A stretch of DNA of 64,000 bases from Labia minor (Eukaryota; Arthropoda; Insecta; Dermaptera; Spongiphoridae). Numbering within the stretch: position 1 is the stretch's first letter; every line of letters begins with the position of its first letter. Below the pieces are notes generated by a model, which was not told where the DNA came from, did not search any database, and saw only the letters and a list, made by a program, of their open reading frames with translations. Location: contig OY720348.1 of the NCBI GenBank assembly GCA_963082975.1, positions 75,727,719-75,791,718 of the forward strand, read 5' to 3'. Positions 32,818-44,616 of this stretch are shown piece after piece. Position numbers and translations under genes: made by a program.

Positions 32818-33376
32818 ACTAACTCGTCAGAGATAGTGTTGCGATCACGAAAATTTTCGATGTTGAGATTTTGATGTTGTTATACGTTTTGAAGGTTCCT
32901 GAATCATTTTCACTAAGGTTGAGAAAAATGTCTGTGTATGTATGTAGACAAGATTACGCAAAAACGGTTTGAGCTAGAATCATAAAATTTGGTATATTCA
33001 AAATTCGTAGTTTTCAATCAACTTTTGAGAAATGTAGCTCAACCGGAAGAGGGTCATTACCTACAACGTTTTGATTTTTTTTTCTCTAAAGTGACCGTAA
33101 AAATAAAGATAAATATTTGATAATTTTTCACATCATTACAAATTGTATCAAACTCCTATATATAGAATGTCAGCTTGATGAATCGCTGAAAGTACCGGAA
33201 TTAATTTTTTAACACGACTGCAAATCACGCGCTAACACGTGACGTGGTGCCATCAACAAAAAGCCAAACACGCGCTGGTTTAATAAATATTATTTATTAA
33301 TTTTAATTTAAATATAATATATGATATTTAATCCAATTCAAATTTGCGAGATAGTCGAGTGGAGACACTCCAGCTT
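32818..33376 (+). mobile_element. Helentron-like (HINE) family 1, copy h
   Basis: Near-complete. It starts ACTAACTCGTCAGAGATAG (tip with two changes), then GATCACGAAAATTTTCGATG, a very short TGTATGTATG array and the conserved core. It ends GCGAGATAGTCGAGTGGAGA plus CACTCCAGCTTA with the hairpin GAGTG-gaga-CACTC intact. The AT-rich 3' segment is shorter than in copy b. Confidence 0.83.
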
Positions 33377-34682
33377 ATTATAAAATAGAGTATAATTTAT
33401 TGAACTCAAAATTTCCTGCCGTAGCAATTGTTGAACTACATCCATTTAATTACAATTCTCTTTTAATTCTGCCATGTCTCTCTTTATATTGTGTCCATGT
33501 AAAAATAAAGTAAATGGAATGTCTTTTTATTTTTTTGATTGAAATTTTGATAAACTTAATACAGATTGGAGAGAAATTAATGCCCATTTGTACAGCAAAA
33601 ATCCTTTTTTTTTGTTTTGACTCCAAAGAATTTAATTTATGAATATATATGATAATTAAATAGATAATATATAAAATAAATAAAATATTCTGAGTTAATT
33701 TGATATATGCCTGTGAGTGAATGCCGAGTGGAGAGATCTGTGTATAATTTTTTTTAATAAAGAATTCATTGTTTCATTTATACATGACAATGAATGAATG
33801 AACAACATCAAAGTTCCAAACGAGCCTTTCCATTTTATTATTATTAGTTTTTTTTCTCTTTCTACTTCTTCTTCTCTCGACTGTTCAATAAGCTTCCTTG
33901 CATCAACATGAGAAAAGATAAAATGAATTGAAAACATTCCAATGATTTATCGGATGGTTCTGGAAGAAAATAATTTTTCCTGACTAAGCAGTGAAAGCAT
34001 CTCTAATAGGAATTTATTTATTGTTTATCAATAATTATTAAAATATATTTACAATCTTGTTTTTATTTAAGTATGAATTATTTATCTTAATTATAGTTAT
34101 TGCTATTTCTCTAGTAGAGATGAAACATCGACCGAGTCGAGTGTTAAGTATAGATTGCAAAGCTCATCATCATTTCAGTTCGGTTCGTGTTAAGATGCTT
34201 TCCATTTTAGTTTCGAATTGAACTTTTGGTTAATTACCAGTAATTATTATCTGTTGTGCTGTAAGATTTATTGACATCTCGGTGGGAAGTTTGTTCGTCC
34301 CCTCGGGTCAGCTACAACGTGGTTTAACGCCAACAACGATTACATCATACCTTCTTATAAACTCAACAGAAGAATTCCTTAACTGCATTGTGTCTATTTC
34401 AGAAAAACCAAATCCCTGGTTAATAATTAATCATCAAAAAAGTAACACTTCCTTCCATCGGCATTCATTCTTTTCTCTTTATAATACAATTCAGACAATA
34501 TTATTATGTATTTATTGTGCATTCTCATGTATTATTATTTGTATTCAATGACATAAAAAACAAACAAAACCAATTTCGTTAAAATCTTTGCATTGATTCA
34601 TGTAATTAAAGAGAAGCATGTTCTACTAAAATTTCTAAATATAATATTGTTTTTATTAATAAATATTACTAAGGTGACAATT
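33377..34682. other. AT-rich region without a recognised gene
   Basis: Small frames at 33695-33937 (minus) and 34282-34551 (plus) show no domain. 34120-34400 is a less biased unique patch. Nothing further supported. Confidence 0.4.
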
Positions 34683-35159
34683 ATTAACAATTATTTTACC
34701 GGTTGTATTATATAGGTGTGAGGCGTGGCCTATGTCTTTAGGTGACGAGAGTAGATTTAGAATATTTGAGAATAGGATTCTGCTAAGCATTTATGGGCCA
34801 AAGAAAGATGAGGTTACCGGAGAATGGCGAAGATTGCAAAACGAGGAATTGCATGACCTCTATGCATCTCCAGATATAGTTAGAATTATAAAATCGAGAA
34901 GGCTACGATGGGCTGGATACGTGGTTAGAATGGAAGAAGATAGAATGGCGAAAAATATATTGGTAGGGAGACCGAGTGGGAAACGTCCACTTGGAAGACC
35001 AAGGACACGGTGGGTGGATAATGTGGGAAGGGACGTGAGAGAGATGGGAGAGAATAGGGACTGAAAGGTTGTGGCTCAGAATAGGAATACTTGGAGGGGT
35101 GTGCTTGCTGCGGCCAAGAACTTTCGAGTTCCGTAGAGTCACAGAGATAGATAGATATA
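34683..35159 (+). pseudogene. 5'-truncated non-LTR retrotransposon, copy 1
   Basis: The reverse transcriptase C-terminal region is open from about 34700 to the stop at 35062-35064. In frame it reads ..LPVVLY.CEAWPMSLGD, then the zinc-knuckle-free tail RLRWAGYVVRMEEDRMAK and GRPSGKRPLGRPRTRWVDN. This tail is characteristic of endonuclease/reverse-transcriptase proteins of many invertebrate non-LTR elements. After the stop come a GAACT-ttcg-AGTTC hairpin and a GATA-repeat tail (35145-35159), as expected for an RNA-copied 3' end. The catalytic domain is absent, so it is a dead-on-arrival copy. Clade not resolved. Confidence 0.8.
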
Positions 35160-35418
35160 TAGAGGTGACCAACCCTCCTTTAGGGAGGACAGTCCTCCAT
35201 TTGTAACCTCTGTCCTCCTTTTTGATCTGTTCCGTTTTTTGAAATATTTAGGACATTTCGTACTTTTTTCAAAATTTTTTCATTTTGTCTCTAAAAAAAG
35301 GGTCAAACGTTTTCTGGACTACTTAAGCTTTTGACAATTTCCGAATTTTTTCCAAAATTTTTTTCAATTTGGTTCTAAATTCAATTCAATTTGGTGTTTT
35401 CGAAAAATGGTCACCTTA
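35160..35418. mobile_element. MITE with GGTGACCA ends
   Basis: Left AGAGGTGACCAACCCTCC and right TGGTCACCTTA are inverted ends related to the MITE at 63151. The interior shares GTCCTCC/GAGGAC inverted motifs and 'AATTTTTTCA' runs. It sits exactly at the 3' tail of the retrotransposon copy. No clean 8-bp duplication was found. Confidence 0.6.
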
Positions 35419-36240
35419 ATGTTACATAAATCTATATATTGATATTATTATTATTATTATTATTTAACAGTTGATAATAAGAAGAGAAATACTATAAAAT
35501 TTTGAACAATAATAAAATTAATACTTTTGTTTCCTTGTTCATATTTCATTAAATAATGATTAAAATAATGTAAATACGATTTTAAGTAATGTTATGAAAA
35601 TATTTGCTATTCATTTATCAATAAGTGTATTTATCAAATCATATAATATATAGTTTGATAATACACTTTCTCCAGTGAATTTACACCATTATCTGTAAAT
35701 GTCAATGAATTGAAAAAAAATTGCATTGATTTCCAATTTCATCACTCAAATATAGACAATTTTATTTTATTTTCGGTTCATTTCGAACATAAAATAATAT
35801 AAAATAAGGCAATAGAGACAACAGACAAAATAAAAAACGGAAACATTTTTTTCCACCCCTCTATATTTGTATTAAATAAATTTTCCTTCAATATTCAACT
35901 GTGATATTTGTCAATTGAGATGAAATCAATTATTATCGTCCAATGTTAAAGTGAAACAAAAGAGAGGGGCGTAAAGACCAGATCAAAGACAACCTGTAAT
36001 ACATTGGTTCCCATAACGGAGCGTTATTCTAATTCGTTAACAGATTTCTAAAATTATATATATAAATATATAGTACGTGGTTATAAACTTGAAAAATTTT
36101 ACAATTTTTTAATTATTTATTACAATTTTTAAATGGGTTTTCTAAAGATGACCCATTAAAAAAATTTTCCCTAAAATGGTAGAAATTAATTAAAATAACT
36201 TGATTTTCGTTTCAAGACGAAAAATATATTCAAATTTACT
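35419..36240. other. AT-rich region, nothing recognised
   Basis: (ATT)n at about 35446-35465. No frames, tRNA-like boxes or inverted ends seen. Confidence 0.5.
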
Positions 36241-36819
36241 TGATAAAATACTTGATCCTATATTATATATATACAAATTTTGCTAGTATAATAAGATAAG
36301 ATATAAAAAAATAATAAAAATACTGCTTTCTATTGCAATATAATATTTTAAGTTAATGAAATCAAATAATATATTAAAATTGAAGATACCTCTCACTCGA
36401 GGTTTTGAAAATGAGCGTAATCAGCTAAGGGGGGTTAATTCAAATATTTATAGGAGGCTCTTTATAGAGAGTCTACTATAAGAGCCAAGATTTCATTTTT
36501 TTTTTAATGAATCTATGCTAGGTATTTTCCTTCATCCAAACTTGATTTTTTGAAGGATCAAGGGAGGGGGGAAGAGTAAGAGTAAGGGAATGCATTTATG
36601 AATTAAAAAACAATTGTCGCCTTCAAGGTCACCGATAAGCAAAGCATTTGAATTGGCGGCCGATCGACATATAGCGGAGAAATTAATAAATATACTTTTA
36701 ATATAGTAGTAAAAAGTTATAAATCTAAAATTTATAAAATTAAATTTTTATTTGAATTTTTTCTAAAATTTATTAAACTTCATTTAAATTAATAGGAATC
36801 AATAAATTAACAATTAATT
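36241..36819. repeat. Repeat C fragments
   Basis: 36270-36305 (AAATTTTGCTAGTATAATAA) matches the right tail of repeat C. 36428-36600 matches its middle, from GGGGGGTTAATTCAAATAT (one arm of the palindrome) through CTTCATCCAAACTTGATTTT. Only one palindrome arm survives here. The piece gives the uninterrupted CTTGATTTTTTGAAGG used as the empty site for the insertion at 2522. 36600-36819 is unassigned. Confidence 0.65.
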
Positions 36820-37985
36820 CTTGATTGAGGGATGATTTTGGTGGTGAGGCCGGTCAACGTCTTCCACTGGGGAAAGGGAATGGCGACTGATTGCGCTCGA
36901 CGCTCACCGGCAGGCTAGCAGGCAGGCCAGGAGGGAGGGTGGGGGGGGGGGCGAGAGGAGGTGGCGGAGTAGGTTCAACATGGCGGCAAATCTTTGCAAT
37001 CTGTCAAAATTCAATAATTAATATTTAATTAACGAAGCACCGTAAAATTATATAAGAGTAGTGAAATGAATCTACGTTTCATAATGAATCGATTCGTATA
37101 GGTTTTACCTGTTGTTATCAGGCAAAATTTTTGTTCAACTGTAAAAATAAACCGATATTAAAATTAATTAAAAATTTCCATTTCATGATACGAAAAATCA
37201 ATTTTATTTAGAATCTGGCTAAAATTATGCTCAATGGATTGGTCTTGGTCACCATTTACAAGATTTAGTCAAAAATTTTAATAAAATGAAAAACCTTGAT
37301 TTGCTTGGTTTTTTTAATTCTCCAAAATGTAATATAAATATGAGTTCCAAATTTTCTACTAATGAGGTGGGTCCTCTCAGAGACACATAAGACATGTCTT
37401 ACCCGTGAATATATGGGGTTTTGCTAGTCGGAGAGTTGACATGATCTGGATATATTTGAATTAACCCCCCGAAGGGGGGTTAATTCAAATATATATAGGA
37501 GACTCTAAAGAGCCTCCTATAAGATACAAAGATTTCAATTTTTTTTTTCTTTTTACAGAATCTATGCTAGGTATTCTCCTTCATCCAAATAAATTTAATT
37601 TTTTGAATGATAAGGGAAGGGGGGAGAGTAAGAGTAAGGGAATGGATTGAAAGGAGTCAACGGGTAAAGGACATGATTCCTCCAGGCAGAAGAGTGATTT
37701 AGAAGAAATCATGAGCTCACGTGAGGGCAGGGGCGCGACTCCCTGAAGTAGAAATCTTTTCTATTGGGATCATAGAGAAGTGACTACCCGTTACCCGTGA
37801 AAATCTTTCTAATAAGTCTTATTATATATTTTTTCTCTTATTTAAGATTAAGATTATTATTTAAAATAAATAAACGACAAAATATATGAAACAATATCAA
37901 ATAATTTAAAAGAACATAAATTAAAAAAAATAATCATTAAACATACAGGCCACCGATAGACAGAAAAGTATGGCCTGTACAACAT
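36820..37985. repeat. Dispersed repeat C, copy 3 (near-identical to copy 2)
   Basis: Aligns with 21755-22850 almost base for base apart from a divergent purine-rich patch at 36860-36970. After about 37890 the two copies part, with this one deleted for the AT-rich linker and jumping to GACAGAAAAGTATGGCCTG. The low divergence implies recent duplication, gene conversion or transposition. Confidence 0.82.
37450..37494. repeat. Perfect 45-bp palindrome, loop GAA
   Basis: Same 21-nt arms as at 22384-22428 but the three-base centre is GAA instead of TTC, so the palindrome is present in the opposite orientation within otherwise same-orientation flanks. Confidence 0.92.
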
Positions 37986-38603
37986 AAATATTTTTAATTT
38001 TGCAATTAATAAATAATAGTTGAACTATAATTTATGAAAATACGTTCGGTAGAGTGATTACGAGATGTTAACTCTGAAAATAATTAGTCAGTTTTTGAAT
38101 ACAATAAAAACAAAAACATTAGAAAGATCAAAAATTAAAATAAACAAAAAGCTTTTTGTGTTAAATAAAATTCCATCCCTTATATCTGATAAAATAACAA
38201 ATGTAATAATTTAATAATTGTACTTCAATTAAATTAAAAAACAAATTCCTATACAACTTACTTATAAATTAAAAATAATTTTTATCAAAGATCTAATCCA
38301 TTTCTAATTATGAGAAAAATTCCGAAAGATGACGTTAATTAAATTTCATTTATTTATTTATTGTACTAATAAATAATCATATATTAAATAGTTTTAACAA
38401 AAAATAAATAAATAAATAATATAATTATTAAAATAAGAATAAGTAAACCCAGAAAATTATGTCTAGATACATATTACCATCAATAATATATATATATATA
38501 TATATATATAAGGTTGTATTCAAAAGAAAAGGTGAATTTTGAATCATTTGAAAAGTATTTATTTATTCATCAATATCGGATAACCCCACAGCAGACTATA
38601 TAT
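37986..38603. other. AT-rich region
   Basis: (AT)n at about 38488-38512. Nothing else recognised. Confidence 0.5.
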
Positions 38604-38885
38604 CAGCGGTCGGGGGACCGGGGTAAATTACCCCAAATGGGGTAAAAATGAAAATTTTGTGAGTAAAAAGTATATATTTTTAATCTGATATTTTTTTATA
38701 AACTAGTTAGTATTTTTACAAATTATTTTTTTGATATTGTTTTCTTTTCAAAATTATCATGGTGTGCTATAATAGGAAAGATGCTAAAAAGAGACGATTT
38801 TGTTTTTTTGCTCTTCACCGTGAGGTAATAACAACTTACATAAAAATATTTTGGGGTAATGATTAAAAAAGTTCCCCGATCGCTG
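38604..38885. mobile_element. hAT-type MITE, 282 bp
   Basis: Left CAGCGGTCGGGGGACCGGGG and right GTTCCCCGATCGCTG are inverted ends. A subterminal GGGGTAA motif is seen on both sides. The flanking octamers CTATATAT and TTACATAT agree at six of eight positions, a decayed duplication in an AT-rich target. Confidence 0.7.
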
Positions 38886-39486
38886 TTACATATATATATA
38901 TATACTTAAATTAAATAAATGAATTTTCATTATTATTTTCTTTTAAAATTATTAATGAAATTTTGATAGAGAGTCGATAAGTGTAGATAAAGGTAAAAAA
39001 TAGATAAAATAAAATTAAATAAAAATAGAGCAAAATCTATGTGGATTTCAATGGAATGAAGAATGGAGAAGAAAAATATCTAATATGTGTATATGAAAAG
39101 TTGGTGTTTGTTTAAAGATTTTGTTTACTGAAGGGTTTATAATATAAACAAGTAGAAAATAGGAGTGAGAGTGGCTCTCAGGGCTGTTTGACATGTCGTA
39201 AGTCTTGCAATAGAAGAACTAAGTACTCTTTCAGCGAGGGTTGCATATTTAAATAGTTTTCTATGTAAATAAACCTTTCGTCTAACGAAATACGTCTTTT
39301 CATTTAAAATTTATTTCCATTTCGATGCTGGAAAGAGCAACTTAAATGCCAATGATAGAGACACCGAATCCTTTGGAGCTCTTTCAAGATTTTTAATATA
39401 TTCTCATTTAGTTAACCTCGTATTTACTTTATTTAATATATATATATATATATATATGAATACATTTATGAACAATATCTAATTAC
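38886..39486. other. AT-rich region
   Basis: (AT)n at about 39438-39458. The stretch 39165-39400 is less biased but without frame or repeat partner. Confidence 0.45.
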
Positions 39487-40100
39487 TAGTGGCTTCGAGC
39501 GCCTTCGGCGCTCTCCACACCTAGACGGGGGCTCCGCCCCCTGTACCCCCCCGAGTGTCCCTATTCTGAGCTATAACTATCTAACACCTACCCTGTCCCA
39601 TCTCTCTCACGTTCCTTCCTACATTGTCCGCCCTGTTCACAATTGGTCTTCCAAACGGACGTTTTCTAATCGAACTCCCCACCAATATATTTTTCCTCTC
39701 CCATTCTAGCCATGTGCCCTGCCGATCCCAGCCTTCTCGCTTTTATAACCCTAACTATATCTAGAGATGCATAGAGGTCATGCAATTCCTTGTTATGCAG
39801 TCTCCGCCATTCCCCGGCGTCCTCATCTTTCTTTGGCCCATAAATGCTGGGATGAATCCTATTCTCAAATACTCTGAATCTACTCTCATCTCCCAGGGTT
39901 ATAGACCATGCCTCCCACCCATATAATACAATTAATAATTTAATAATTTTGATCCTCTTTGATAATAATTTCCAGATTGCAACCTCGATTTAAATTCTTT
40001 GCAAATATTATTCTCTCTGATACTAATTATATTTTGTCTTATCACTATTAATTTCAAACCCCATCAATTTTCCTGCCTCGATTAATTTTTTATGCTACTT
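39487..40100 (-). pseudogene. Non-LTR retrotransposon, decayed antisense copy 2
   Basis: On the minus strand, from about 40090, the sequence reads AGKLMGFEINSDKTKYN with stops following. This is the reverse-transcriptase block '..GL.IN..KTKYM'. It then jumps by deletion to the LYGWEAW-like region and the RRRL..GRP-type tail, and ends at the GC-rich 3' region (39497-39541). Several stops and frameshifts make it inactive. It preserves more of the 5' side than the copy at 34683. Confidence 0.75.
39497..39541. repeat. Two GC-rich hairpins at a retrotransposon 3' end
   Basis: GAGCGCC-TTC-GGCGCTC (39497-39513) and GGGGGC-TCC-GCCCCC (39527-39541) are perfect small hairpins in an AT-rich setting, at the 3' end (minus strand) of retrotransposon copy 2. 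They may be a reverse-transcription recognition structure, but the other copies do not show them. Confidence 0.8.
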
Positions 40101-41227
40101 TAAATGTTATTAATTTATTTAAAAAAAAATCAGAGTAAACAAAATAAAAATAAAATATAAAATTAGCATAACACTAAACTACTATAAAAATAATATTAAA
40201 AAATATATTATATATTAAAATCTTACGTGAAAATCCAATTATGAGATCAAATTTTCTTAATTAAAATAATTTACTCACATAATCTTAAAAATTAATAATA
40301 TTAAATTATAGCCGTAATGTGAATGTTTTTAAAGTTTAAAAGGCCAATAAGATCAATTGAGATATTGTAAATATCAATAGATATATAAAAAGATTTTTAT
40401 CTGCACATTGCTCAGAATTTAAATTACCGCCAAATTATCGCCACCAGCGCCTCTATGATCTAGTATGGTAACTAAACTATTTTTAATTAATATTCTTTAA
40501 AATTTTTCTAATTAAAAAATCGAAAATCGGGCTTCGAGGTCTGGTGGCCAGCCCCTTTGTGCTTCCGTGTAAAAAATTCCATGTCCCTGCGTGCGATAGA
40601 TTTGCCTGGAGAGCTCGGTCAGACACAGACAAACAGACACATTACACTTGCTTTTATTATTATAGATATTCATTATAATTATATTAAAATATTGAAATTG
40701 GCAGGTTTTGCTCTATCGAAAGCAATAGGAATATTTTTCAAATTTTCTCTTTTATAAACTATTTTAGCATAATGGGGATTTAATAGTAAAATTAATGAAA
40801 TGAATGAAAATTAGTGAAATGAAATATGTCATGGTTCAACATTTCAATTGATTCCTTTTCAAAACAAAAGCGAACAAACTTGATTGTCATATAAAATTAA
40901 AAAATTATATAATACAATATATAATAAAGTCCAGTGGAGTCACTCCAGCTTATTTTTATAAAATATATAAAGTTTTAAATACTTATCAGAGTAAAAAAGT
41001 GTTGATAATGAAGTAAATATATTCTGGTAAATACCTAAAAAAGAGAAAAGAAATAATTAGTAATTATACTAATAAATAATAATAAGAAGAAGAATAAAAA
41101 TGAATCATAAAGGGATAAAAATAAATAAAAAAAATGTTGACTATAAATGGCCTTCTAAAAATAATTTTATTTAGAAAATGAATACCTATAGCTAATATAT
41201 TGAGTAAAATAGTAGTACATATACAAT
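40101..41227. other. AT-rich region with repeat debris
   Basis: 40525-40640 is a GC-richer block (CTTCGAGGTCTGGTGGCCAG, GGAGAGCTCGGTCAGACACA, then CAGACAAACAGACAC) that looks like part of a dispersed element with a CAGACA array. 40932-40952 (CAGTGGAGTCACTCCAGCTT) resembles the 3' terminal hairpin of Helentron-like family 1 as a solo tip. Confidence 0.35.
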
Positions 41228-41875
41228 AAGTTGACCTGTGGCCAGGTCCGAACCGACCGACTGTTTGAAATAAATTAATTTCCAGCTACAGAAACAATTT
41301 CAAATAATTTTATATATCTATTAATGTAATAAAAAACAGATATGGATACATAAATAATAAATATAAACATTTTTAATTTTATTTTATTTATAATATATAT
41401 GCAAGACCAGGCTGTGACGTCATGAATGGCTAGATGACGTCATATAATTTTAAATCAAGAAAAAACTAATAAATAAGATTTTTCTCGAGGATAAAACCAA
41501 TACAAAGTGCATGATTCGTGGTGATATATAAAAAAATCTCCTTTGGTGTGAAAATAGCCCTTTCCTTCCTATCGTCGATCGCTAATACTACCACTTCCGG
41601 TTTCCGGAATTGCACCAAAAGTTGATCAATTCATCCCAGTGATGCATTAAGTAAATCTACCAAATTTCATCAAAATCGGTTGAGCCGTTCAGGCTGTACA
41701 CATCTATACGGACGGACAGACGGACGGACAGACGGACGGACAGACGGACGGACAGACATCATGCTAAAAATACTTTTTTCTGTTTAGAAAATGCATGATT
41801 CGTGGAGATATGTAAAAATCTCCACATGTGAAATTTGGTATGAAAACAATACCTCCCTTACTATCGTCGGTCGGT
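41228..41875 (-). mobile_element. Helentron-like (HINE) family 2, copy b
   Basis: Full-length antisense copy. The plus strand starts AAGTTGACCTGTGGCCAGGT (the 3' hairpin reversed), then ACCGACCGACTG, and ends CGTCGGTCGGT before a run of A, i.e. a T-run on the element strand. It contains the GACGGACA tetranucleotide array (41709-41755) and both copies of the CACGAATCATGCA module. Confidence 0.88.
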
Positions 41876-42315
41876 AAAAATGAATGGAAAATGGAAAATG
41901 ACCTACATAATTGAAATTGCAACTAGACAATTTTCATTGCATTACGCCGTTGACATTTATTATTATTAAAACTAAGAATGATTATTAGTTTTAGTCCTTT
42001 ATTTAAATATTTCAATACATTATTTATATTTTCTGATGGTTTTTCTACCCAGCAGGTCATGTATTTTTTGGGATAAGATCATTTTAATTAAAACGAATGG
42101 GTTTAATGGCGTTTGCACCCGCAGCCTCAGTCACTCCCAGGGGAATTGTCCCGCATAAAAACACGAAGCTCAATTAGTAGTAGCAGCAATGTTGGTGTCC
42201 GATCTTTACAGAGGTTTCGATTGGATTTGATCTTTCGAATATTATGGAAAATTTTCCCTCCATTTTTAGATAAGTCCAATAAAATAATATTTTGGTTGTA
42301 ATCTTATAATTAAAT
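41876..42315. other. Spacer between two family-2 copies
   Basis: Unique sequence with a mixed-composition patch 42100-42190 (CACCCGCAGCCTCAGTCACT). The 62-residue frame there has no recognised domain. Confidence 0.4.
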
Positions 42316-42922
42316 AAGTTGACCTGTGGCCAGGCACAGAACTGACCGACGGTCTGAAATAAATTAATTTCCAGCTACAGAAACAATTTCAAATAATTTA
42401 AATGTATCTATTAATTCAATAAAATCTGATATGGATAGAACATTAATATTTAAAATTTTATTTTATTTATAATATATAAGTAAGAGCTGGTTGTGACGCC
42501 ATGAAGGGCTGTCTGACTTCCTATAATTTTAAATTAAGAAGAAACTAATGAAGATGATTTTTCCGAGGATAAAACCAATACAAAGTGCATGATTTGTGGA
42601 GATATGTAAAAAAATCTCCTCGTGTGAAATTTGGTGTGAAAATAACCCTTCCCTTTCTATCGTCGCTAATACTACCACTTCCGGTTTCCGGATTTGCACC
42701 AAAAGTTGATCCATTCATCATACTGATGCATTAAGTAAATATACCAAATTTTATCAAAATCCGTTGAGCCGTTCAAGCTGTACACATCTATACAGACGGA
42801 CAGACGGACAGACATCATGCTAAAAATACTTTTTTTCTGTTAAGAATCGTGGAGGTATGTAAAAATCTCTACATATGAAAGTTGATGTGAAAACAATACC
42901 TCCCTTGCTATCGTCTGTCGGT
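42316..42922 (-). mobile_element. Helentron-like (HINE) family 2, copy c
   Basis: Antisense. Begins AAGTTGACCTGTGGCCAGGC and ends CGTCTGTCGGT. The tetranucleotide array is much shorter (about 42794-42812) than in copies a and b, and the hairpin stem has one mismatch. More diverged than copy b only about 440 bp away. Confidence 0.85.
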
Positions 42923-43654
42923 AAAATTATCCCTAATTATAGTGTGCTCCATTTTTAATTAGTTCTCACATTAAGTGTACAAATCTAAATGGAATAATTA
43001 TAAAGAAGAAAGGAACATATTTAGGTATATCCTATACATTTGAAGTTGTTGGGTACAGAAATGGATAATATTTAAATTAACCCTCTCTAAATATAAATAT
43101 CTATTATCTATATTCCACTGAATAGACAGAACGTAATCCATTTAGTTGTTTGTATAATACAATGTTATTTAAAATTAGCTAGTAAATAGAGACATAAATA
43201 GATATTTGGTAGATTCGTTTGCACATTTCATTTACCGAAATGACATCGAATTAATGCCAAGGGTCTCTTTAATGGTCTATTTCTTAAATTTTATCACGTC
43301 GCTAGAAAACAAAGTTGTTAGGGAAAAAGTAGCTAATAGGATAGTATTCCGCACGTACAACGAGATCCAGTCTGATTATTTTCCTTGATGTGGGGGTTGG
43401 TTCTCATTTCAATACATGCCATTGATTTAAAATTGTATTGAACATTAGTTAATAAAAAAAAAGATAAATCCGATGAACGATTAGAATACTTAATAAAATC
43501 TTGTGACTTGTGACCATCCATTCAACCTAATTTTTGCATTTCATGATTTTTATTTTTAAATAAAAAGAAATTTATTTTAATTTTTTATAAAAAAAAAAAA
43601 AACTAAAATAAAATAAAATAAAAAGAATAATAATATTCCAGAAGAATTTCAATT
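42923..43654. other. AT-rich region, nothing recognised
   Basis: Small frames at 43206-43388 and 43333-43521 (minus) without recognisable domains. Confidence 0.45.
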
Positions 43655-44332
43655 AAGGTTGCAATCGGGTAGCGCCTTTTATCATGCAGTAAAGGGGCGT
43701 ATCTCGTCAAAATTATTATCCAAGGAAATCAAAATTAAAATATATAACACTATTATTTTGTTGATTGTATTGTATGGGTGTGAGGTGTGGCAATGACTTT
43801 GTAGGTCGAGAGTATATTTGAGAAACCACTGTGCCGCTGTGAGGCATTTAAACATTTCCAACTTTTTTCTAATTTTTTTCAATTTGATTCTAAAAAAGTA
43901 TACCGTTTTTGATAGACTTTTACACTTATCTTTTTCTTTGTTTGCCGCCAAATTTTTAAACCATTAAAAGTGTGCCGCGGTAAAAAAAAAGTTGAGAATC
44001 ACTGATTTAGAGTCTTTGAAAATAGGGTTCTTCGCTGCATTTATAGGATAAAGAAGGAGGAGTTCACTAAGGAATAAACAAGGAATTGCATGACCTCTGT
44101 GCATCTCCAGGGGTCATAAATTCAAGAAGTTTACGATGGACAGGACACGTGGTAAGAATGGGAGAGAGACGACTGTCGAAAACTCTATTTGTGAGAGCCG
44201 ATTGAGAATTGTCCGGTTAGAAAATCATGCGAGAGGGGGGGGGGGGATTTAGGAAGAGGCGTAAGAGAGTTGACAGAAAATTGAAGTTGAATGGGTGTAG
44301 CACAGGATAGGACCATTATTTTTATTATTATC
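43655..44332 (+). pseudogene. Non-LTR retrotransposon, copy 3, disrupted by a MITE
   Basis: GGTTGCAATCGGGTAGCGCC leads into a frame encoding LLSKEIKIKIYNTIILLIVL then YGCEVW, the end of the reverse-transcriptase domain. The copy is interrupted by a MITE at about 43813-44005. The remainder matches copy 1 (AGGAATTGCATGACCTCTGT, CACGTGGTAAGAATGG) with frameshifts, and ends in an ATT-rich tail near 44318-44332. Inactive. Confidence 0.7.
43813..44005. mobile_element. hAT MITE inside the retrotransposon copy
   Basis: The left end has lost its first bases (GAGAAACCACTGTGCCGC); the right end GTTGAGAATCACTG is intact. The interior GTGTGCCGCGGTAAAA is as in the elements at 24983 and 59819. After the right end the text ATTTAGAG matches the retrotransposon's GATTTAGAA, the expected target. 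Confidence 0.75.
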
Positions 44333-44573
44333 CGATTTATTACACTTACTCAGTACTACGTACTGGTAAAATTTCACCTACCCTAATTGTTCTTTTCTTT
44401 TCTAAGGGTTAGGCTCGGGCGACCTGGGGAGGGATTTCACCCTATCCCAGACAATCCTCCGGACAATGTTCAATTGAGAAACTTTCGAACTATATGACAG
44501 GTTTGGAGCAAGATTGCTCTTTGGCCTATTTTCAGTAAGTTGTTGGGCATGGAAAGCTTCTCAAAGGATCTTG

Positions 44574-44612
<39 letters not shown>
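44333..44612 (+). repeat. Candidate retroelement 3' end with (ATT)n tail
   Basis: A less AT-biased block (TCGGGCGACCTGGGGAGGG, CAATCCTCCGGACAATG) ends GGATCTTG followed by a long (ATT)n (about 44570-44610). An (ATT)n tail directly downstream of a retrotransposon tail suggests a second retroelement insertion. No coding or tRNA boxes recognised. Confidence 0.4.

Positions 44613-44616
<4 letters not shown>

Noticed and set aside
2522-33376. Family-1 repeats as ordinary TIR transposons
   Set aside because: The inverted repeats are not terminal at the 3' side: a hairpin and CAGCTT lie beyond them, and no target-site duplication was found.
41695-41755. GACGGACA array taken as a satellite or regulatory array
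   Set aside because: It occurs at the same internal place in every family-2 element and is part of that mobile element.
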